A stretch of DNA of 60,000 nt from positions 37,722,518 through 37,782,517 of the forward strand of contig NC_087062.1 of NCBI RefSeq assembly GCF_963678635.1, in the 5' to 3' direction. The position numbers and the translations under genes are program-made. Below, piece by piece: positions 31,908-44,891 of the stretch (the first letter of the stretch is position 1; each line of letters starts with the position of its first letter). The DNA is from Symsagittifera roscoffensis (lineage: Eukaryota > Xenacoelomorpha > Acoela > Convolutidae). The notes under the pieces were generated by a model. It was not told where the DNA came from. It saw nothing but the letters and a program-made list of their open reading frames with translations, and did no database searches.

Positions 31908-32620
31908 ATGGAGTTCAGGGCTGTGACAGCGTTAGTCACAACAGGTGGGCCGAGGCTGATGAGGGCAGACAGACATTATATAGACGACTATGGCCCATAC
32001 ACGATCTTGATGAATGTGGATGGCATAAACCTCTACACGAAAGCTCACGTGACGAATGCTAGTGACCAAGTAGTTTGGATCTACATTGAAAAAGAGGAGC
32101 TCAAGGTACGACGAATTGGACACAATGCCATAGTTGAGCAAAATGCAGTCAACCTAGGCCGCGAAGCCGATCTAGCAGCACACGTAGTGGACATGCAGGG
32201 CAGAAAACTCTCCGTAAAGGGACTGCTTAACACCGGAGCGATGGTCAGTGTCATGTCCTTTAGCATCGGGAACAAAATTGGCTTCAATAGGTCGAATTTG
32301 ATACCGACTAATATCAGGCTAGCAGCGACCAATCAGGATGCAGTCTATGTGGGCGGAAAGACACCCATCATCTCGCTGCAACTGGGATGAAGGCATCTGT
32401 GGATGAGCTTCCTGGTTGTCAAAAACCTGGACAAATCCGACCAGTTCATCTTACGACACGGTTTCGTGCGAAACTTTGACGTCACAATCAAACTCAACGA
32501 CAAGTTTACACAAGTCAAGGACCCAGAGAGCAAGTATGAAAAGAAACTTGATAATCAGATATTGATAAATGAAGCAAAGGTGCCAATTTTTCCTAGATCG
32601 AAAAGTTAGGTTAAAACCGT
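31908..32620 (+). pseudogene. Retropepsin-type aspartic protease remnant of element C
   Basis: The active-site region reads LLNTGAMVSVM; the expected D[TS]G aspartate is Asn, so this copy would be inactive. A following frame (32,403-32,609) carries FLVVKNLDKSDQFIL and a downstream segment shared with B (29,760-29,570). A stop separates the two at 32,390. The enzyme would cleave the Gag-Pol polyprotein. Confidence 0.7.
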
Positions 32621-34980
32621 GTCAAGCTGTAGTGGCGACAATCAGGATTAGGAATTTGAATAAACTTAGTAACACCAAACATGTATGTCTGGTCCCCAAC
32701 CCAAACAGTAAGAGCTCAGCTATTTTTTTTGGAAGAAGTTTTTCAATCACTCAGATCGGACTATTTGCGAGTGTGTTTTTGAACACACAGGCATCATCGG
32801 TGACGATACAATGTGAAAAGAAGCTTGGCTACCCATTGCCTCTGAACACAAAATGTCAGTTTGGAGAACCTGAAGAGGTTTAAAGTGACTGAGTGTCCAT
32901 CACATGCCAACAAAGAATGGAAATTGAGGAAAATAAATGAGTTGAAGTTGAGTCTTTTGAAAAAGTGTTTTCTATGAAGTCAGATACAAACGATGGGCTT
33001 GCTTCTCAATTTTCCCTGACAGACCGACAGACAAAGAATTAGCGGCAAAGAAACCAGTCCTACCTGAGATATAGCCTATGAAAGGAAAATATCGGATAAG
33101 GAACTGGACTCCTTTAGGGAAGTGTTGAATCGGAACGCAGACGTTTTTTCGAAACACAAAGCCGACAAAGGTTGTTGCAATTTTGTGGAACATGAGATAG
33201 AGATAGAAGGGGGTTCGTTAATTCACAAGGAGGGAGCTAAGAGAATGAACCCATAATCCAGATGCATGTAGAAAAAAATGAGATGCTAATGGAATATGAC
33301 ATGATTGAGCTTTTGAAGTACCCGAGGGCCTGTGGCGTAGTCATGGCTAAGAAGATGGGGGCAAATTAGGTTTTGTTGCGATTTCCGCTACTTGAAGGCA
33401 GTAACGATAACGGATGCATACCCAATCTCTCGCATCGATGAAAGTCTCTCGAAGATGGAGACGCAAAATTCTTCACGACGTTAGACTTGGGCTCTACGTT
33501 CTGGCAAGTGCCCCTCAGGAAACAGGATCGAGAGAAAACGGGCTTTGCGTGTGAATTGGTACTATTCAAGTAGAAAAAAATGGCTTTTGGACTATGCAAC
33601 GCGACAGCCACATTTCATTGGTTGATGGCCCAGGCACTGACGATTGTAACAAAGAAGTATGAAAACATCATAATGTGCTACGTAGATGACGTTGTGATCG
33701 CAACGCAAACCCTGGAGGATCACTTGGAGAGACTGGACAAGGTCTTTACTTGCATAAAACAGGCCGGCCTGAAATGCAAACCGTCCAAGTGCGAGATTCT
33801 GAGGGACTCGATAAATTATATAGGACGCCTTGTCGATAAGCGCGGAGTCAGACCAGTACCTGAAGCGGTTGAAGCAGTGCTGACATGGAAAGCACCGAAT
33901 ACCGATGCACAATAAATGATCTTTCTCGGCTTCGCTAATTACTACCGAGATTTTATTAAAGGAATGCAAAAAAGATATACCCTAAGCAGCAATTGATGCG
34001 ATGCGAAATGAGGAAGAAGTTCAGCTGGACTGACGAAGCTCAACTCTCTTTTGAGAACATCAAACGCAAACTCTGTGAGGCTCCAGTCCTCGGCATGCCG
34101 ACCGAGAAAAGAATGCTTGTACTGGACACCAACGCATCAGTAGTCGCAATCTCGGGCATACTCTATGAAGAACAAGAATGGAATGGGAGGACTGTTCTCC
34201 GACCCATTGCTTACGGGACCAAATTTCTAAGCGACATCGAAGTGAAATATGGTGTGTACGGGGAACGGAGTTGTTCGCAGTAAATACTTTTGTATTTAAA
34301 GCTATGTGGGTCGTTGGATGACTCAAAAAGCTACATGGGTCGCTGGATTGTACGCTTGGCTGGCTACCACATGATTATAGAGCACCAAACACGTGACAAA
34401 CACCAAAATGCCTACAGCCTCAGTAAAAAGACAGAGCTTTATGAGCGTTTGAAAACAAAGAGAAGCAAGCTAACCAGGCAGAGATTAGGGATGATTTTTA
34501 CCTTCTGGGCAAAGACACCTATGACATGCTGCCACTCACCAGATAGCTTGACAACAGATACCAGAGCGCCCTGAACTTCCTGCTGAAAGAGCTGCCAAGA
34601 TAAAGGCGTTGGCACAAGGTGATTCTGTTTCTTTCGAGTTTTTAGTGCGCTCCAACCTGGTGCAAAAAGAAATCGCGAGGTTAGGTATCAATAGTATAGG
34701 GTTCCTGAACAAAACGGTGAGTAAAGAACCGGATGTCATGCGAAAGCTCCGAGATCTGTTTGACAGAGAAGTTGAAAGGCTGGATCATAAGTGGATGGAA
34801 ACCATGCAGAGGCTGACAATCACGGAAAAAACGGAGAAGAGACCGGTAGCGATCCGGAGTCGGGATAATGAACGGGATTGCTAATCACTTGTGAACCAGC
34901 TGTTGAACTCGATACCGAAGGATGTCCTTTAGAAAACATCATACGTTGACATCAATAAACGACCAGCGACCCATGTAAGT
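32621..34980 (+). pseudogene. pol: RT and RNase H remnant of element C
   Basis: Homologous to the RT of D. The segment 33,580-33,915 contains FGLCNATATF and YVDDVVIA, the Ty3/gypsy RT core. RNase H follows (LDTNASVVAISG near 34,125, then 34,300-34,560). Stops and frameshifts are frequent. The match continues to about 34,900 through the region that in B and D leads into the linker. Confidence 0.85.
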
Positions 34981-34989
34981 TGGTCAACA

Positions 34990-35393
34990 GTCAGTTGGAA
35001 TATCAAAGACACTAGCCAAAAGTGCAGACAAAAATCAGCAGAAATACTAAGTCCTGAGCTTCTTGAACCATATAAGGCCTGTCAATTAATTCCATTTGAT
35101 AAAAACACAGGAGTTAGGCCAATTAGCATAGGCGAAGTCATCAGCAGAAAAATAGGTAGAACGATCACAAAATGCTTAAAGAGCGAATTACCAACTATGC
35201 CTTGGCCAAAAATGTGGCATCGAATATGCAGTTCATACGCTTAGGAAGCAATTCGAGAAAACAGATTCCGATGCACTATTATTGATAGACGCTGAAAATG
35301 CATTTAACTCCCCAAAACAAAACCTGGCTTTGAAAAACATTGCAATTATATTTCCTTCTTTTCTACCCGCCGAATACCGTTGAGCTCAATTCC
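34990..35393 (+). mobile_element. LINE-like reverse transcriptase fragment inserted in element C
   Basis: The frame from about 35,047 reads LIPFDKNTGVRPISIGEV, then after one frameshift GQKCGIEYAVHTLRKQFE and LLLIDAENAFN, ending at a stop at 35,391-35,393. The GxRPIxIGEV and DAxNAFN motifs belong to RTs unlike the Ty3/gypsy RT around it, most like non-LTR elements. It interrupts sequence continuous in B and D. The boundaries are approximate and the family is not assigned. Confidence 0.65.
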
Positions 35394-37080
35394 AGTATGG
35401 CAAGGAGTGTTTAGTTCGTTGTGGCAAAAGGGGTACGAGCCGTGCTCAGACTGTTCTTCCGGAGATGAGACATTGTTCGGGGAGTCAACTCAGGAACGTG
35501 ATCGATATACGGAGTTGTTCCGGGAGTCGTGTTTCATCGGGCCTAGCCGAGATGATTTGTCCGGGGAGTCGATGCCAGGACGATCGAGGGACAAAATTTT
35601 GTCAGAGGAGTCGCGAAGTGATGATTCGAAATCTCAATCCTGGGGTAACGTATCTGAAACAGCTACAAATTCAGACGCGTCCGAGGTAGCGATCCATTCC
35701 TTATTAGTGGAATGGAATTAGCGCGGATCAGAAGGAGAGATGCATCAAGATCCAGACAGATATACTTCCGATGAGGACGGCACTGTCGTCGATCATGCAG
35801 GAGACAAACTTGAGTTGAGAGCTGTGTCGAAGCGTCCGACTAGATGACTTCCGCATGCTACACTCGTACGTACCAACCTGGAGCCATTGGATCAATAGGC
35901 GACACCTTTGAAAAAAATATGGTGTGTTAAAATGATGAACAATGCCCGTGCTCCGGAAATGATTAGTGGACAACTGAAGGTGATAAGGACATATTTGAAA
36001 GCTAAGTCCCGACTGTCGGATCTTTTGGAAGAGGTACCCACCGTCGGATCAATGATAGGGTGACAAGCAGTTTAAGGAGATGAATAAGAAACGGAGCACC
36101 CATCTAAGGTTATCTGGAAGATGATAGTTATAATATCCTGAAGCAATTTTACATGAAGAAAATGGAATTATTTTACTTGAACAAAGACGGGGTTGTGGCC
36201 TGCAAGCGTAGAGAAGAAGACATAGTCCTTTAAAAATATAACTTGATAATCCTACCACAGCTATATCAAACTGAACTATCTTTTCGCTCATACGACCAGA
36301 TGGGCCATCAAGGCGTGGAAAAAGTGTATTACCGGGTCTAGAAGCGGTATGAATGGCCTGGATTGAAAAAGGCCTGTGAGAAAAGGATTTCTGCATGTCT
36401 GTCATGTCAACAAGCGAAGAAACCCAGTAAGCCGAAGTTTCGCCTACAATCAATAGGATCGTCAGAGTTCAATGAAAAGGTGCAAATTGATCATCAGAAA
36501 ATCTGCAGGATGGCCACCGGCTATAAAAAAAAGTGCTGGCAATGATCGATGGTTGAACAAAATACACAGAGGTAGTCCCCTGCGTGACAGCATAAGCTGA
36601 GGAAACCTGTGACCATTTAATAAATGTCTGGATTGCTAGACATGGCTTCCCGATCACATTCCAGTCAGACAGAGGCAAAGAATTTGTCGGTGATCTCACA
36701 AAGGAGTTGATGATGAGGTCGCAAGTGGCTCAGGCCTACTCGACTACTTATCTCCCGCAAGAAAATGGCCTGGTTGAGAGGCAAAATTGCACACTAGTTT
36801 CCATGCTGAGGGTATATTGCTCACGATACATGGACGACTGGGATAAGCACTTGCATCGAAAACCTACCCACGGGATGTGATAAGAAGGCAGCAAGAGGTG
36901 AATGATTTGTGCCAACGGAACACGCAGTAGACCTAAATTAGGCAGAAGAGGAGATTCAATACGAGGACCGCTGACGCCAAAGCCTACTCACTGGAGACTT
37001 TTTCTTGTCTTCCAGAAGGTTGTTCCCCGAAGGAAAGAGCACTGGATGTGCAGCTCATTATGCGAATACCAAACAGCTCA
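35394..37080 (+). pseudogene. pol: Linker and integrase remnant of element C
   Basis: It begins with the LSGES-type linker (35,460-35,600; one exact TGTCCGGGGAG at 35,559-35,569 plus variants), then the spacer region, then integrase from about 36,190: the zinc module with ACLSCQ, IDHQK, a QSDRGKEF-type second catalytic site (near 36,665) and an ENGLVERQ-type third site (near 36,765). A deletion follows near 36,855, and the frame ends at TGCAAHYAN immediately before the LTR of D. Confidence 0.85.
37078..37080. other. Target-site duplication of D, left copy (TCA)
   Basis: TCA precedes the D LTR here and follows it at 48,017-48,019. Removing D and one TCA restores a continuous reading of the pol of C across the site. 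Three bases is shorter than the 4-6 usual for this superfamily. Confidence 0.6.
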
Positions 37081-37995
37081 TGTAACATTCGCCCGGAAGA
37101 TACATATCGATGGAAAATAAAACTAAGTCCTAAGACGACTGGCTAACGTCTAAACAGAGCTTTATATGCTTTTCACCGTCTCTACCAAGCCAGTACTTTC
37201 GGTGGTCTTTTCCAACATCGGGTCGACAAAAACGTTACTGCTTTCGGCTTCGGTCAAAACACTCAAATTAACTTAATTACATGCAGAAATAGTGAGCTCA
37301 TGGCTGGGTCTCAGTATCCCCAGACCACGAGGTCACTCCTAAAAACAGGGCTACTACTTATTATATTACTATTGTTTTTGTTCAGTAGATAAAAATCATC
37401 ATCTCCATCGAAGATTGATCAACCCTTTCCCCCAACTCCTAGCTTCTCATCCTTATCAAAATGAATCCAGTTGTTAATTAAATTCATATCAGGACATGAC
37501 AAGAAGCTAAAAGTCTATATAAAATGACAAAAGTCTCAGTTCCGAAACCCTTCCGGATTCTTGAATCCACTGAATCAAGCTCGTTAATCTTGATTTCTTC
37601 GTAATCCTGAAGGCTATCTTCCACCCTTCACCGTTGTCTGCAACGGCCTTGCAACTATTGTAGCGACACAATAGTTTCAACTCGGAACGTCCTTCTGTTT
37701 TTCTCTGTTGTTTTTCTATCACAATCTTCGTTGTTTTCGTCAGTGCGACTATCGTTCTTCTGTTGCTTTTTAGCTTTTCTGCCAAAATGGCCGTTTCTGA
37801 CGTTTCTCAGAAATGTTACGTACTCACTTCGAAAATTTAAAAATTAGCAATTTCCGAATCATTCAACCTTCACGCTTTGTTCAATCGTTCAAATAACGTC
37901 CTTAATCCTTAAAAATCACTAATCCGGAAGGCTCGCTGCTAAAAATTCGAATTCTGCAGAGATTGCATTTTGGCACATTCTGGCCGAAGGTCACA
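37081..37995 (-). repeat. 3' LTR of element D (915 bp)
   Basis: Plus-strand ends are TGTAACATTC...AAGGTCACA. About two dozen differences from the 5' LTR are visible, roughly 97% identity, so the insertion is not brand new. TATA box on the minus strand at 37,516-37,524. Confidence 0.93.
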
Positions 37996-38008
37996 TACTC
38001 CCCGGACA
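37996..38008 (-). promoter_or_regulatory. Polypurine tract of element D
   Basis: Minus-strand TGTCCGGGGAGTA directly next to the 3' LTR, identical to that of A. Confidence 0.75.
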
Positions 38009-38813
38009 GTCCGGTCAATGTCCTCATTGAATCACGCAATGTTCGTAAAATAGATACAGTGTCATCGAACAGAATTTACAAAATGCACGAAATTACTTTT
38101 ATCCACGTCACATCGACTCACTGCAGAATATAAATGGCATCATATTACATCACTATAGCCTTCAAATTCTTTCATCAATCTGCAGATTGAGGATATGACC
38201 TAAGATAAAACTGACTTCCAATGTCAACGTCCCGATTAAAACTTTTTCTCTTAGATTTAAAAGGTGTTGGCTTGCAGGACAGTCCTGCCAACCAACAAGC
38301 TAAAATTATCCTACTATGCTTCTTCCCTTCGGAAATCTTGCTTATTATTGTCCTGAATATTAAAACTAAGAAACTCTGTGGTTAGAAAGAACAATGAAAC
38401 AATCTACCTCTTCGAGAGATTACCCAAGCCTTCCATGTCACCACAAAGTGATCAGTTCTCCTAGCTGAATAAAAACAGTCATGTAGGCTGGAATATTTAA
38501 ATATACTCCTTCACTTAAGCCTTTCTAAATAAATAGTAAGTGTCTCTAAAGCCACTAACTAAAATAAAAATGCTAATTTATAAATGCAACAAATTCTCTA
38601 CTGCTCCTAACTCAACTAAATGTTTCAGTTTTCAATTACAACTTGGTTGCTTGGTTTCTCACTTGAGTTTTTTTACACACATAAAACAATTCTGATTTTT
38701 AACTTTTCCTTCATTACTTCTTTGTTTTCTTCTTTTTTCAACGTTTAGAAGTTCTAAAACTTCTAAATTCTTCTAATTTCATCTCTTTTTTCATCTTGCT
38801 TCTCGGTCATCCG
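38009..38813 (-). other. 3' UTR of element D
   Basis: Non-coding. It contains the hairpin identical to that of A (near 38,269-38,300), the ACTTTGTGGT stem region (near 38,375-38,450) and the TTTAGAA inverted repeat (near 38,745-38,778). Confidence 0.8.
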
Positions 38814-40515
38814 TCAATGCTCCATTTCTTCCTCCTGTGATACTGACTCTGCACTCTCAGTTTCCGTATCTTGCAACACGTCATTAGCTATCCTGACGCT
38901 GCTGGAAGCCGTCCTCCAACACTTCTGCTCTTCTACCCTCTGTTTGCAGCAAGGTAGGGGATCCACGTTAGATTCTCTGTTCCTGCAGAAGCTGTTGTGG
39001 AGACACAACGTCACGTTTCTCTCCAAATCCTCCTTTAACATCTCTGCCTTCTCCTTTCCACTACGTTCACTCGTCCTGGAAACTCTTTTCACAGCGGTGG
39101 TCACTGCATTCCGATGAGTCACGAGAGCTCGCTTGAAAGCTCCTGCTCCAATGTCCAGCTGATATTCACTGTACACCCTGCCGTGCTTCGACATATGCTT
39201 TTTCGCATACTCGTACAACCATGCAGTCATGTTAGCTCTGAACCATGGCATCAATCGTTTCCTTGCCCATATCTTCTTCACTTCCAATGGAATGTTTAGA
39301 ACTTTGCACATTGTCTCAAAAAGATCTAAATCTTTTAGACAATCTAACTTCCGCAACTGTTCTCTCGTCGGTGCCTCCTGTCTGTTATTTTCTCTCACAT
39401 GAGCTTCCAGCCATCGTATCGCCATCATAACTCCCACTATCACTATTGTTATGGGCTGTGATGAATCTGGTAAACCCATGGAGAGCAGCTCTCCAGAGTC
39501 CCAGATCAACATCAGATTACTACGCTTGGGATACCACAGGTCTGCATCAAGCAGTGGCAAGGAAACTCGTCATGTGTCAGCATGATGCTCCTCCAATTAC
39601 GTTTTCCCGAAGCTTCCAGTAATGGTTCCACTTCCATCATCACTCGGTGGACTTCATCATTCTCATCTACTGCATTGTAATCTGTGATAGTTGATCCTCT
39701 CTGTTTCTGTCTCTCAAAGTCACTGAAGTTCCCGCTCACATATCCCATGAACTTCTTTCCTAGTATTGACTCCAATTCTTCTTTTGTTCTCTCTGGAACT
39801 GCTGAGAACATCTTACATAGTAACTCGTATGACTTCTCGGACATTCTCGCCAGTCTCACACACTTCGGCACTGAGAAGGCCTGATCCACGATCGTTCTCG
39901 TACTCTTTACGTCCACAGCTACGAAATGTACAGGGTATCTGCTCTTGCACATTGGAGCCAATGTTGAACCCACCAAATATCGTGCTCCTGATGGTCTACA
40001 ATAAGTCTCACTGTGTCTAATGTTCATTTCTGTCTCGATTGCTTCCCTCCATTTTCCTATGTATTTCTGCTCAGTCTGCAGAACTCCTGGGAATACTTCT
40101 ACACTGATGGCTGTGACCATCTCATGTTTCTGTTCCAGATTCAATAGTGACTCTAAAGAACCAAACATGCTATAGAATCCTAGTGCAGTCACTAGATTCA
40201 CATCAGTTCCTCCATGGCAATCTGCTATCAGTTCCGTTTCTGTTCTCGCGTTCATCACTACGTTTCCAAACAATACCGTCAATTGCTTGTGTTTTTTCTC
40301 CAGGGTCTTCACACAGTCCAGACTTCCACAAACGTGACCCTCCAGTCCAAAAACTTCCGCCAGACAGCTACCAGGTTTGACCCAGTCTTCTGGTCCCCAG
40401 CCAGGCAACTCCACTTTATCTTCTCCGTTGCTCTTAAAGGCCGTTATCATCACATTATATATGATGTTGAGGTCACGCAGGTTACAATCTGCATTCAGTT
40501 CCCTCTGTACGTCAT
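38814..40515 (-). pseudogene. ORF3 of element D, N-terminal quarter deleted
   Basis: The ATG (40,515-40,513) still overlaps the ORF2 stop as ATGA, but immediately after it about 0.7 kb is missing, joining codon 2 to the equivalent of A 10,116. A frameshift near 39,540 splits the rest. The Cys/His cluster has lost one cysteine (CLAEVF). The C-terminal part is close to A. Confidence 0.88.
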
Positions 40516-42197
40516 AAGAAAACCTTCTCCTCTTTTGATCTCTTCCTTTCTTCTGAATCATATTCTTCGCGAGTCAGTCCCATCATGCACCAGGCGAACC
40601 TGAGTTGTAACTCTGTTCTTACGTAAGGTACTGCCACGAGAGCATGTATTTTTGGCGTAGTCCTCATTTGTTCTTCGAAATACCTTAATACTACTGCTTT
40701 CCATGGAAGGCTCACCAACTGTTCTATCGTTTCTGCCTGTATGTCAGACGACGCTAAAGTCCCGTACGCCTTCTGCTTGAGGGTGGTGCCTTGCAACATC
40801 GTTTCCAGATAACCCTCCATGGCTTTCCCATCTTCCAGGGCCATTACATACCCTCTAGCCGAGTTTCGGTATTCTAACATCTCCATGTATGCACCGGTGG
40901 GTTCATCTATCGACACAGTCTCCGACACTGTTAGTCGGTTATATTCCACTGGTACTAGTTGTCCTGCGACACTTCCCTTTCCATGATTCATGGGAGATGG
41001 CTTGAAGTCTTTCATTGTGCTCTCTCCACATTGGCTGAGTATTTCCATTTCTAAGGTTGCTCCAGTCAGAGTGCGGTCACTCCTTTTGGATTTATAACCT
41101 GTTGACTTTATCCCCGCCATGAGAATGGGTGGCACCATCGCTATATCAGTTAACATTTTATCTGTGCCAGACAGTTGATAATCACCTTGCCCCAAATCCA
41201 AGACCTCCTCAACCCGTTTCTCTTTCGCTGAGTTACCAGCTTTCATCGATATTTCTGAATCCACCTTCGTCTTTCCAACTCTCCTCGGCATCACTCTGCT
41301 GCCTAAATTCATTTTCATTGCATTGATTTTATCAATCACCAATTTTGATCGCATCGTCCCTCTCCTGGTTCTTGACAGATACACCACCTCTCCTTTATCG
41401 TCCTGCGGTGTCATCTTGATGGGAGAATTCGCTTCATTTTCATCAGTGGCCGAGTCGATCAACAACTCACTCAGTCTCCCTTCACAATCATCAAGCTTGT
41501 CAAGTACTTCTCTCATCAAGGGTTGGTTGAGACCCGTTTTCAGAATGGACTGGGTCCCATAGCTTTGAACCACGGTCCAGACTTCTTCCATAAACGCCAC
41601 TCTGTCCAGTTTGCATCCCGTCCTACTCTCGTGGTCTCGGTGATGTACTTCCCATTCTTCTTCGGGCAGCGTTCCCAAGAAAGGTACTCTGGCTGAGGCC
41701 TCTATTCTTCTCCTCCTAGGTGATTCCATGAGGATTTTCTGGTCCTTATTTCTTGAATTGCCAGGAGAGCTGCTCTCCGGCAAATTCCGTTTCATTTCCA
41801 TAAAGGCTGACGGAGGCTCCAGTGTCGAGATGCCTTCATCCGCTGGCTCAGTCGTTTCCAACGTATCTGCATTATTCTCAAGATCACTGAAGATATTGAA
41901 ATCCAGGCTTGATGTTCCTCCTGTCGATGCTCTGTCGTCTTCCCCACCAGCTTGATCTTGTTGCATGGGTTCTTCGGTTTGACGGCTTCCTCCCTGTCCG
42001 TCATCTCCTTCTGACTTATCCTTGTCCGAGCTCGATGGTCCTTTTTCATCATTGTCGGCTTCTTCCTGGAATCTCGGTATAAGCAATGTACCGGCCGATT
42101 TATCTTCCTCTTCTCCATAGACCACTTTGATTTCTTCGCAGCCGAAGGGTGCTAGGAAGGTTCTCGTCTGCAGTATTCCTCCCACTTTCATCTCCTG
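40512..42197 (-). pseudogene. ORF2 of element D, C-terminal quarter only
   Basis: An open 559-codon frame corresponding to A from about 7,730 to 9,410: acidic low-complexity stretch, WEVHHRDHE-type conserved block and basic C-terminus. The N-terminal three-quarters, including both SGNH-like domains, is gone through the deletion that joins pol to ORF2 at about 42,197 within a short shared sequence (GATGAAAGT). Confidence 0.88.
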
Positions 42198-42260
42198 TTT
42201 TTCTTGCTATTCTTAATTTTTTTATTATCAAGTTTTCAATGTGGGTAGGTCCTACCCCCA

Positions 42261-42271
42261 CTCCCCGGACA
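42261..42271 (-). promoter_or_regulatory. Internal PPT-like motif in pol of D
   Basis: Minus-strand TGTCCGGGGAG at the position equivalent to A 1,831-1,841. Confidence 0.4.
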
Positions 42272-44748
42272 AAAATATCCATCGACGTCCCCGTCGATCG
42301 CATACCGGGTATCAAGTCGAGGTTAGAAGCCGGAATGAGTAGTCGTCCTTCCTGGGCAGCCCAGGAAGGATCGTCTCGTTCGGTCTTGATGTATTTCATG
42401 CTTTCACGATCTACGTCTTGAATCGTGACACTGGTCTCCTCAGGATCCGAGGTCATTTCATTCAGCCACTCTAAGACACGCAGGTTTGTCAAGTCTTGTT
42501 CGTATGACTGCTGTTGCTCGTCGTCGAATTCTATCTCGGGTTTTGACCAGTCGTCAACCCCCTCATCGTCGTGATCATCGACTATGTCAATGTCTTGTGA
42601 CACAGTTATTTCCTCTAGACCCACTACTTCCTCCACTATCTTCTTCAGATCTATCCTATCCACTACAAAGTCGTCACCGTAAGGATTGTATTTCTTTCTT
42701 GGTCTCGTCCCGTCCTTCTGACGAGTCTGTATCGTGAACGGAAGATCCGGTTCCAAGTTCTTGGGAACCTCTTTCTGTTCGGGATCCTGCCAATCTTCCT
42801 CTGCATAGGGTAAGGTTTCATCGTCCGCTTCGATCTGCTCGTTTGGATCCAGGTCCAGCGGTGTATCCGTACCTTCCTCTACGACTTCATTTCCATCGTT
42901 CTTCTCCCTGGTGCCCTTTTCAATGACCTCACAAGCAGGATCCATCATTAGATAATCCCCTTCTTCCATGTCTGCAGGTATACACCAGTCTTCTGTCGAT
43001 AGATTGTGTGGCTTGATGTTCTCGTAGTGGGCGGCTCGGCCAGTACTCAGTCTATAAAAGCGTCCCTCTTGGTGCACCTCTGTAATCATGTAGGGTCCCC
43101 TCCATTTTTTTAGAAGCTTTTTCGTCCCTATCGGTGGTATAACGTTCTGAAATACCCATACGTAGTCTCCCACCGAGTAAGCCTTTGCACCAGCTGCTTT
43201 CTTGTCGAATCTTTACCTCTGCCTTGCCTGTGCCTGCTGAGTATTTCGTCTACACAAATCGTTCAACTCCTGTTGGCGTCTGATCACATCCCTCACGTAG
43301 ACCTGTGGGGACGTTTCCTTTCCCTCATACTCTGGGTAGAAGAAGGTTAAGGGTAAAGACTTTTCGTGCCCAGTTAGCATCATGTGTGGACTGACTCCGG
43401 TGGTGGAGTGTTGCGTGCTGTTATATGCTCCCATCAACTGTGGAAGGTATATGTCCCAATCGGTCATGTACCTGGAACAATATACTCTCAGCATCGACAC
43501 TAACGTCCTATTCTGTCTTTCCACAAAGCCATTCGTCTGAGGGTGGTATGTCGTGGAGTGAGCCTGAGCGACCTGTGAGCGTCTCATAAGCTCTTTCGTA
43601 AGCTCTCCTACGAAAGCTGTTCCATTATCCGATTGAAACGTCATCGGACAACCATGTCTTGTTATCCACTTGTTGATCAGGTGGTCGCATGTCTCTTCCG
43701 CCGAGGCTGTTATGCAGGGCACGGCCTCTGCATACTTCGTAAAATGATCTATCATGACCAGAACCTGATTATAACCATTGTCTGTCATGCATATCTTTTG
43801 GTGATCTATTTGCACCACCTCGTTGAATTCAGACGACTCGATCGATTGTAAAGGAAATCGCAACTTCCTTGGATCCTTGACCTGTTGGCATGACAGACAT
43901 GCTGTTACCCATTTCTCGCATGTCCTTTTCATCCCAGGCCACTCAAAGCGCTTCAGGATCCTCTGATATACTTTGTCAATCCCCTGATGGCCCATCTGAT
44001 CATGTGACCTGAATAATAGTTCTGTCTGATAGAGTTGCGGTAACACTATCGCGTTATACTTGTATAGGACTCTGTCTTCCTCCCTTCTCTTGCAAGCCAC
44101 AATCCCGTCCTTGTTTAAATATAACCTCCCTTCCTTCTGCATGAAGTATTGTCTCAGGATGCGATAACTATCTTCCTCGAGGTCCCCTTTAACCGGCGAA
44201 CCATTCTCGATCCACCTTTTCAGGTTGCTTGTCATGCGATCATTTCTCTGCGTCCTTAGAAGGTCCGAGAGTCGGTATCTCGCCTTTAAGTACGTCTTCA
44301 TGACCCTCATCTGACTATTCAGCTCGTTGGGCTGGTGTGTGTCTTCTTCCATCTTAACGCACCAAATTTTCGCCAACGGCTGTGTTTCTTGTTTAAACGG
44401 CTGAAGATCAGTCCTGACTACCTCTTTCTGCGGCAACAGGCTTATCGAACGTTTCGATACCGCTATCGTCTCCAAGTCATCCGCTGCGTTGTCAAAGACT
44501 CTTTCGCTTGGTATTAGGTAGCGATCACTGTCAGGATCCTGGTACACCTCTCTGTCCAGGTCCCTTGCCCGAGTTTGCACTAGTAGCGTGTGTATCGCCA
44601 GTTCTGACAGTTCTGATCCCGAACTCGAGTTCCTGTCTGAATAGGTGTCCATTCCTGAGTTTCGGGAATCATCATCCGTCGAAGAGGTTGTGCTGGAGAC
44701 TGCACGCTCCTCCAGATCATGTCTCTGCCTTCTTCGCATCCATCTGAA

Positions 44749-44891
44749 CTCCCCGGACAAAACCTTGTTCTCTAGGTCCTGTTTCTTATCAGGAATTTTC
44801 TCGTCTATCTCAGACTCCCCGGACAAATTTTCTTCTCCCGGGTGTTGATCTCGTGATCGCTGGTTCTTTTCATCATTCGTCTCCCCGGACA
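44749..44891 (-). repeat. Three PPT-like motifs at exact 66-bp spacing in the linker of D
   Basis: Minus-strand TGTCCGGGGAG at 44,891-44,881, 44,825-44,815 and 44,759-44,749. Each is read as LSGE within a 22-residue repeat. Confidence 0.85.

Larger units (their letters stand above)
29964..37080 (+). mobile_element. Element C, first half: older, divergent copy (gag to integrase)
   Basis: Plus-strand remnants of gag, protease, RT, RNase H, linker and integrase, all broken. It stops within the integrase C-terminal region, exactly where the LTR of D begins, and resumes at 48,017. A LINE-like RT fragment is inserted at about 34,990-35,393. Confidence 0.88.

Noticed and set aside
43205-43220. AGGTAAAG in the pol of D as a splice donor
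   Set aside because: It arises from one substitution that turns a lysine codon into a stop; A and B lack it.
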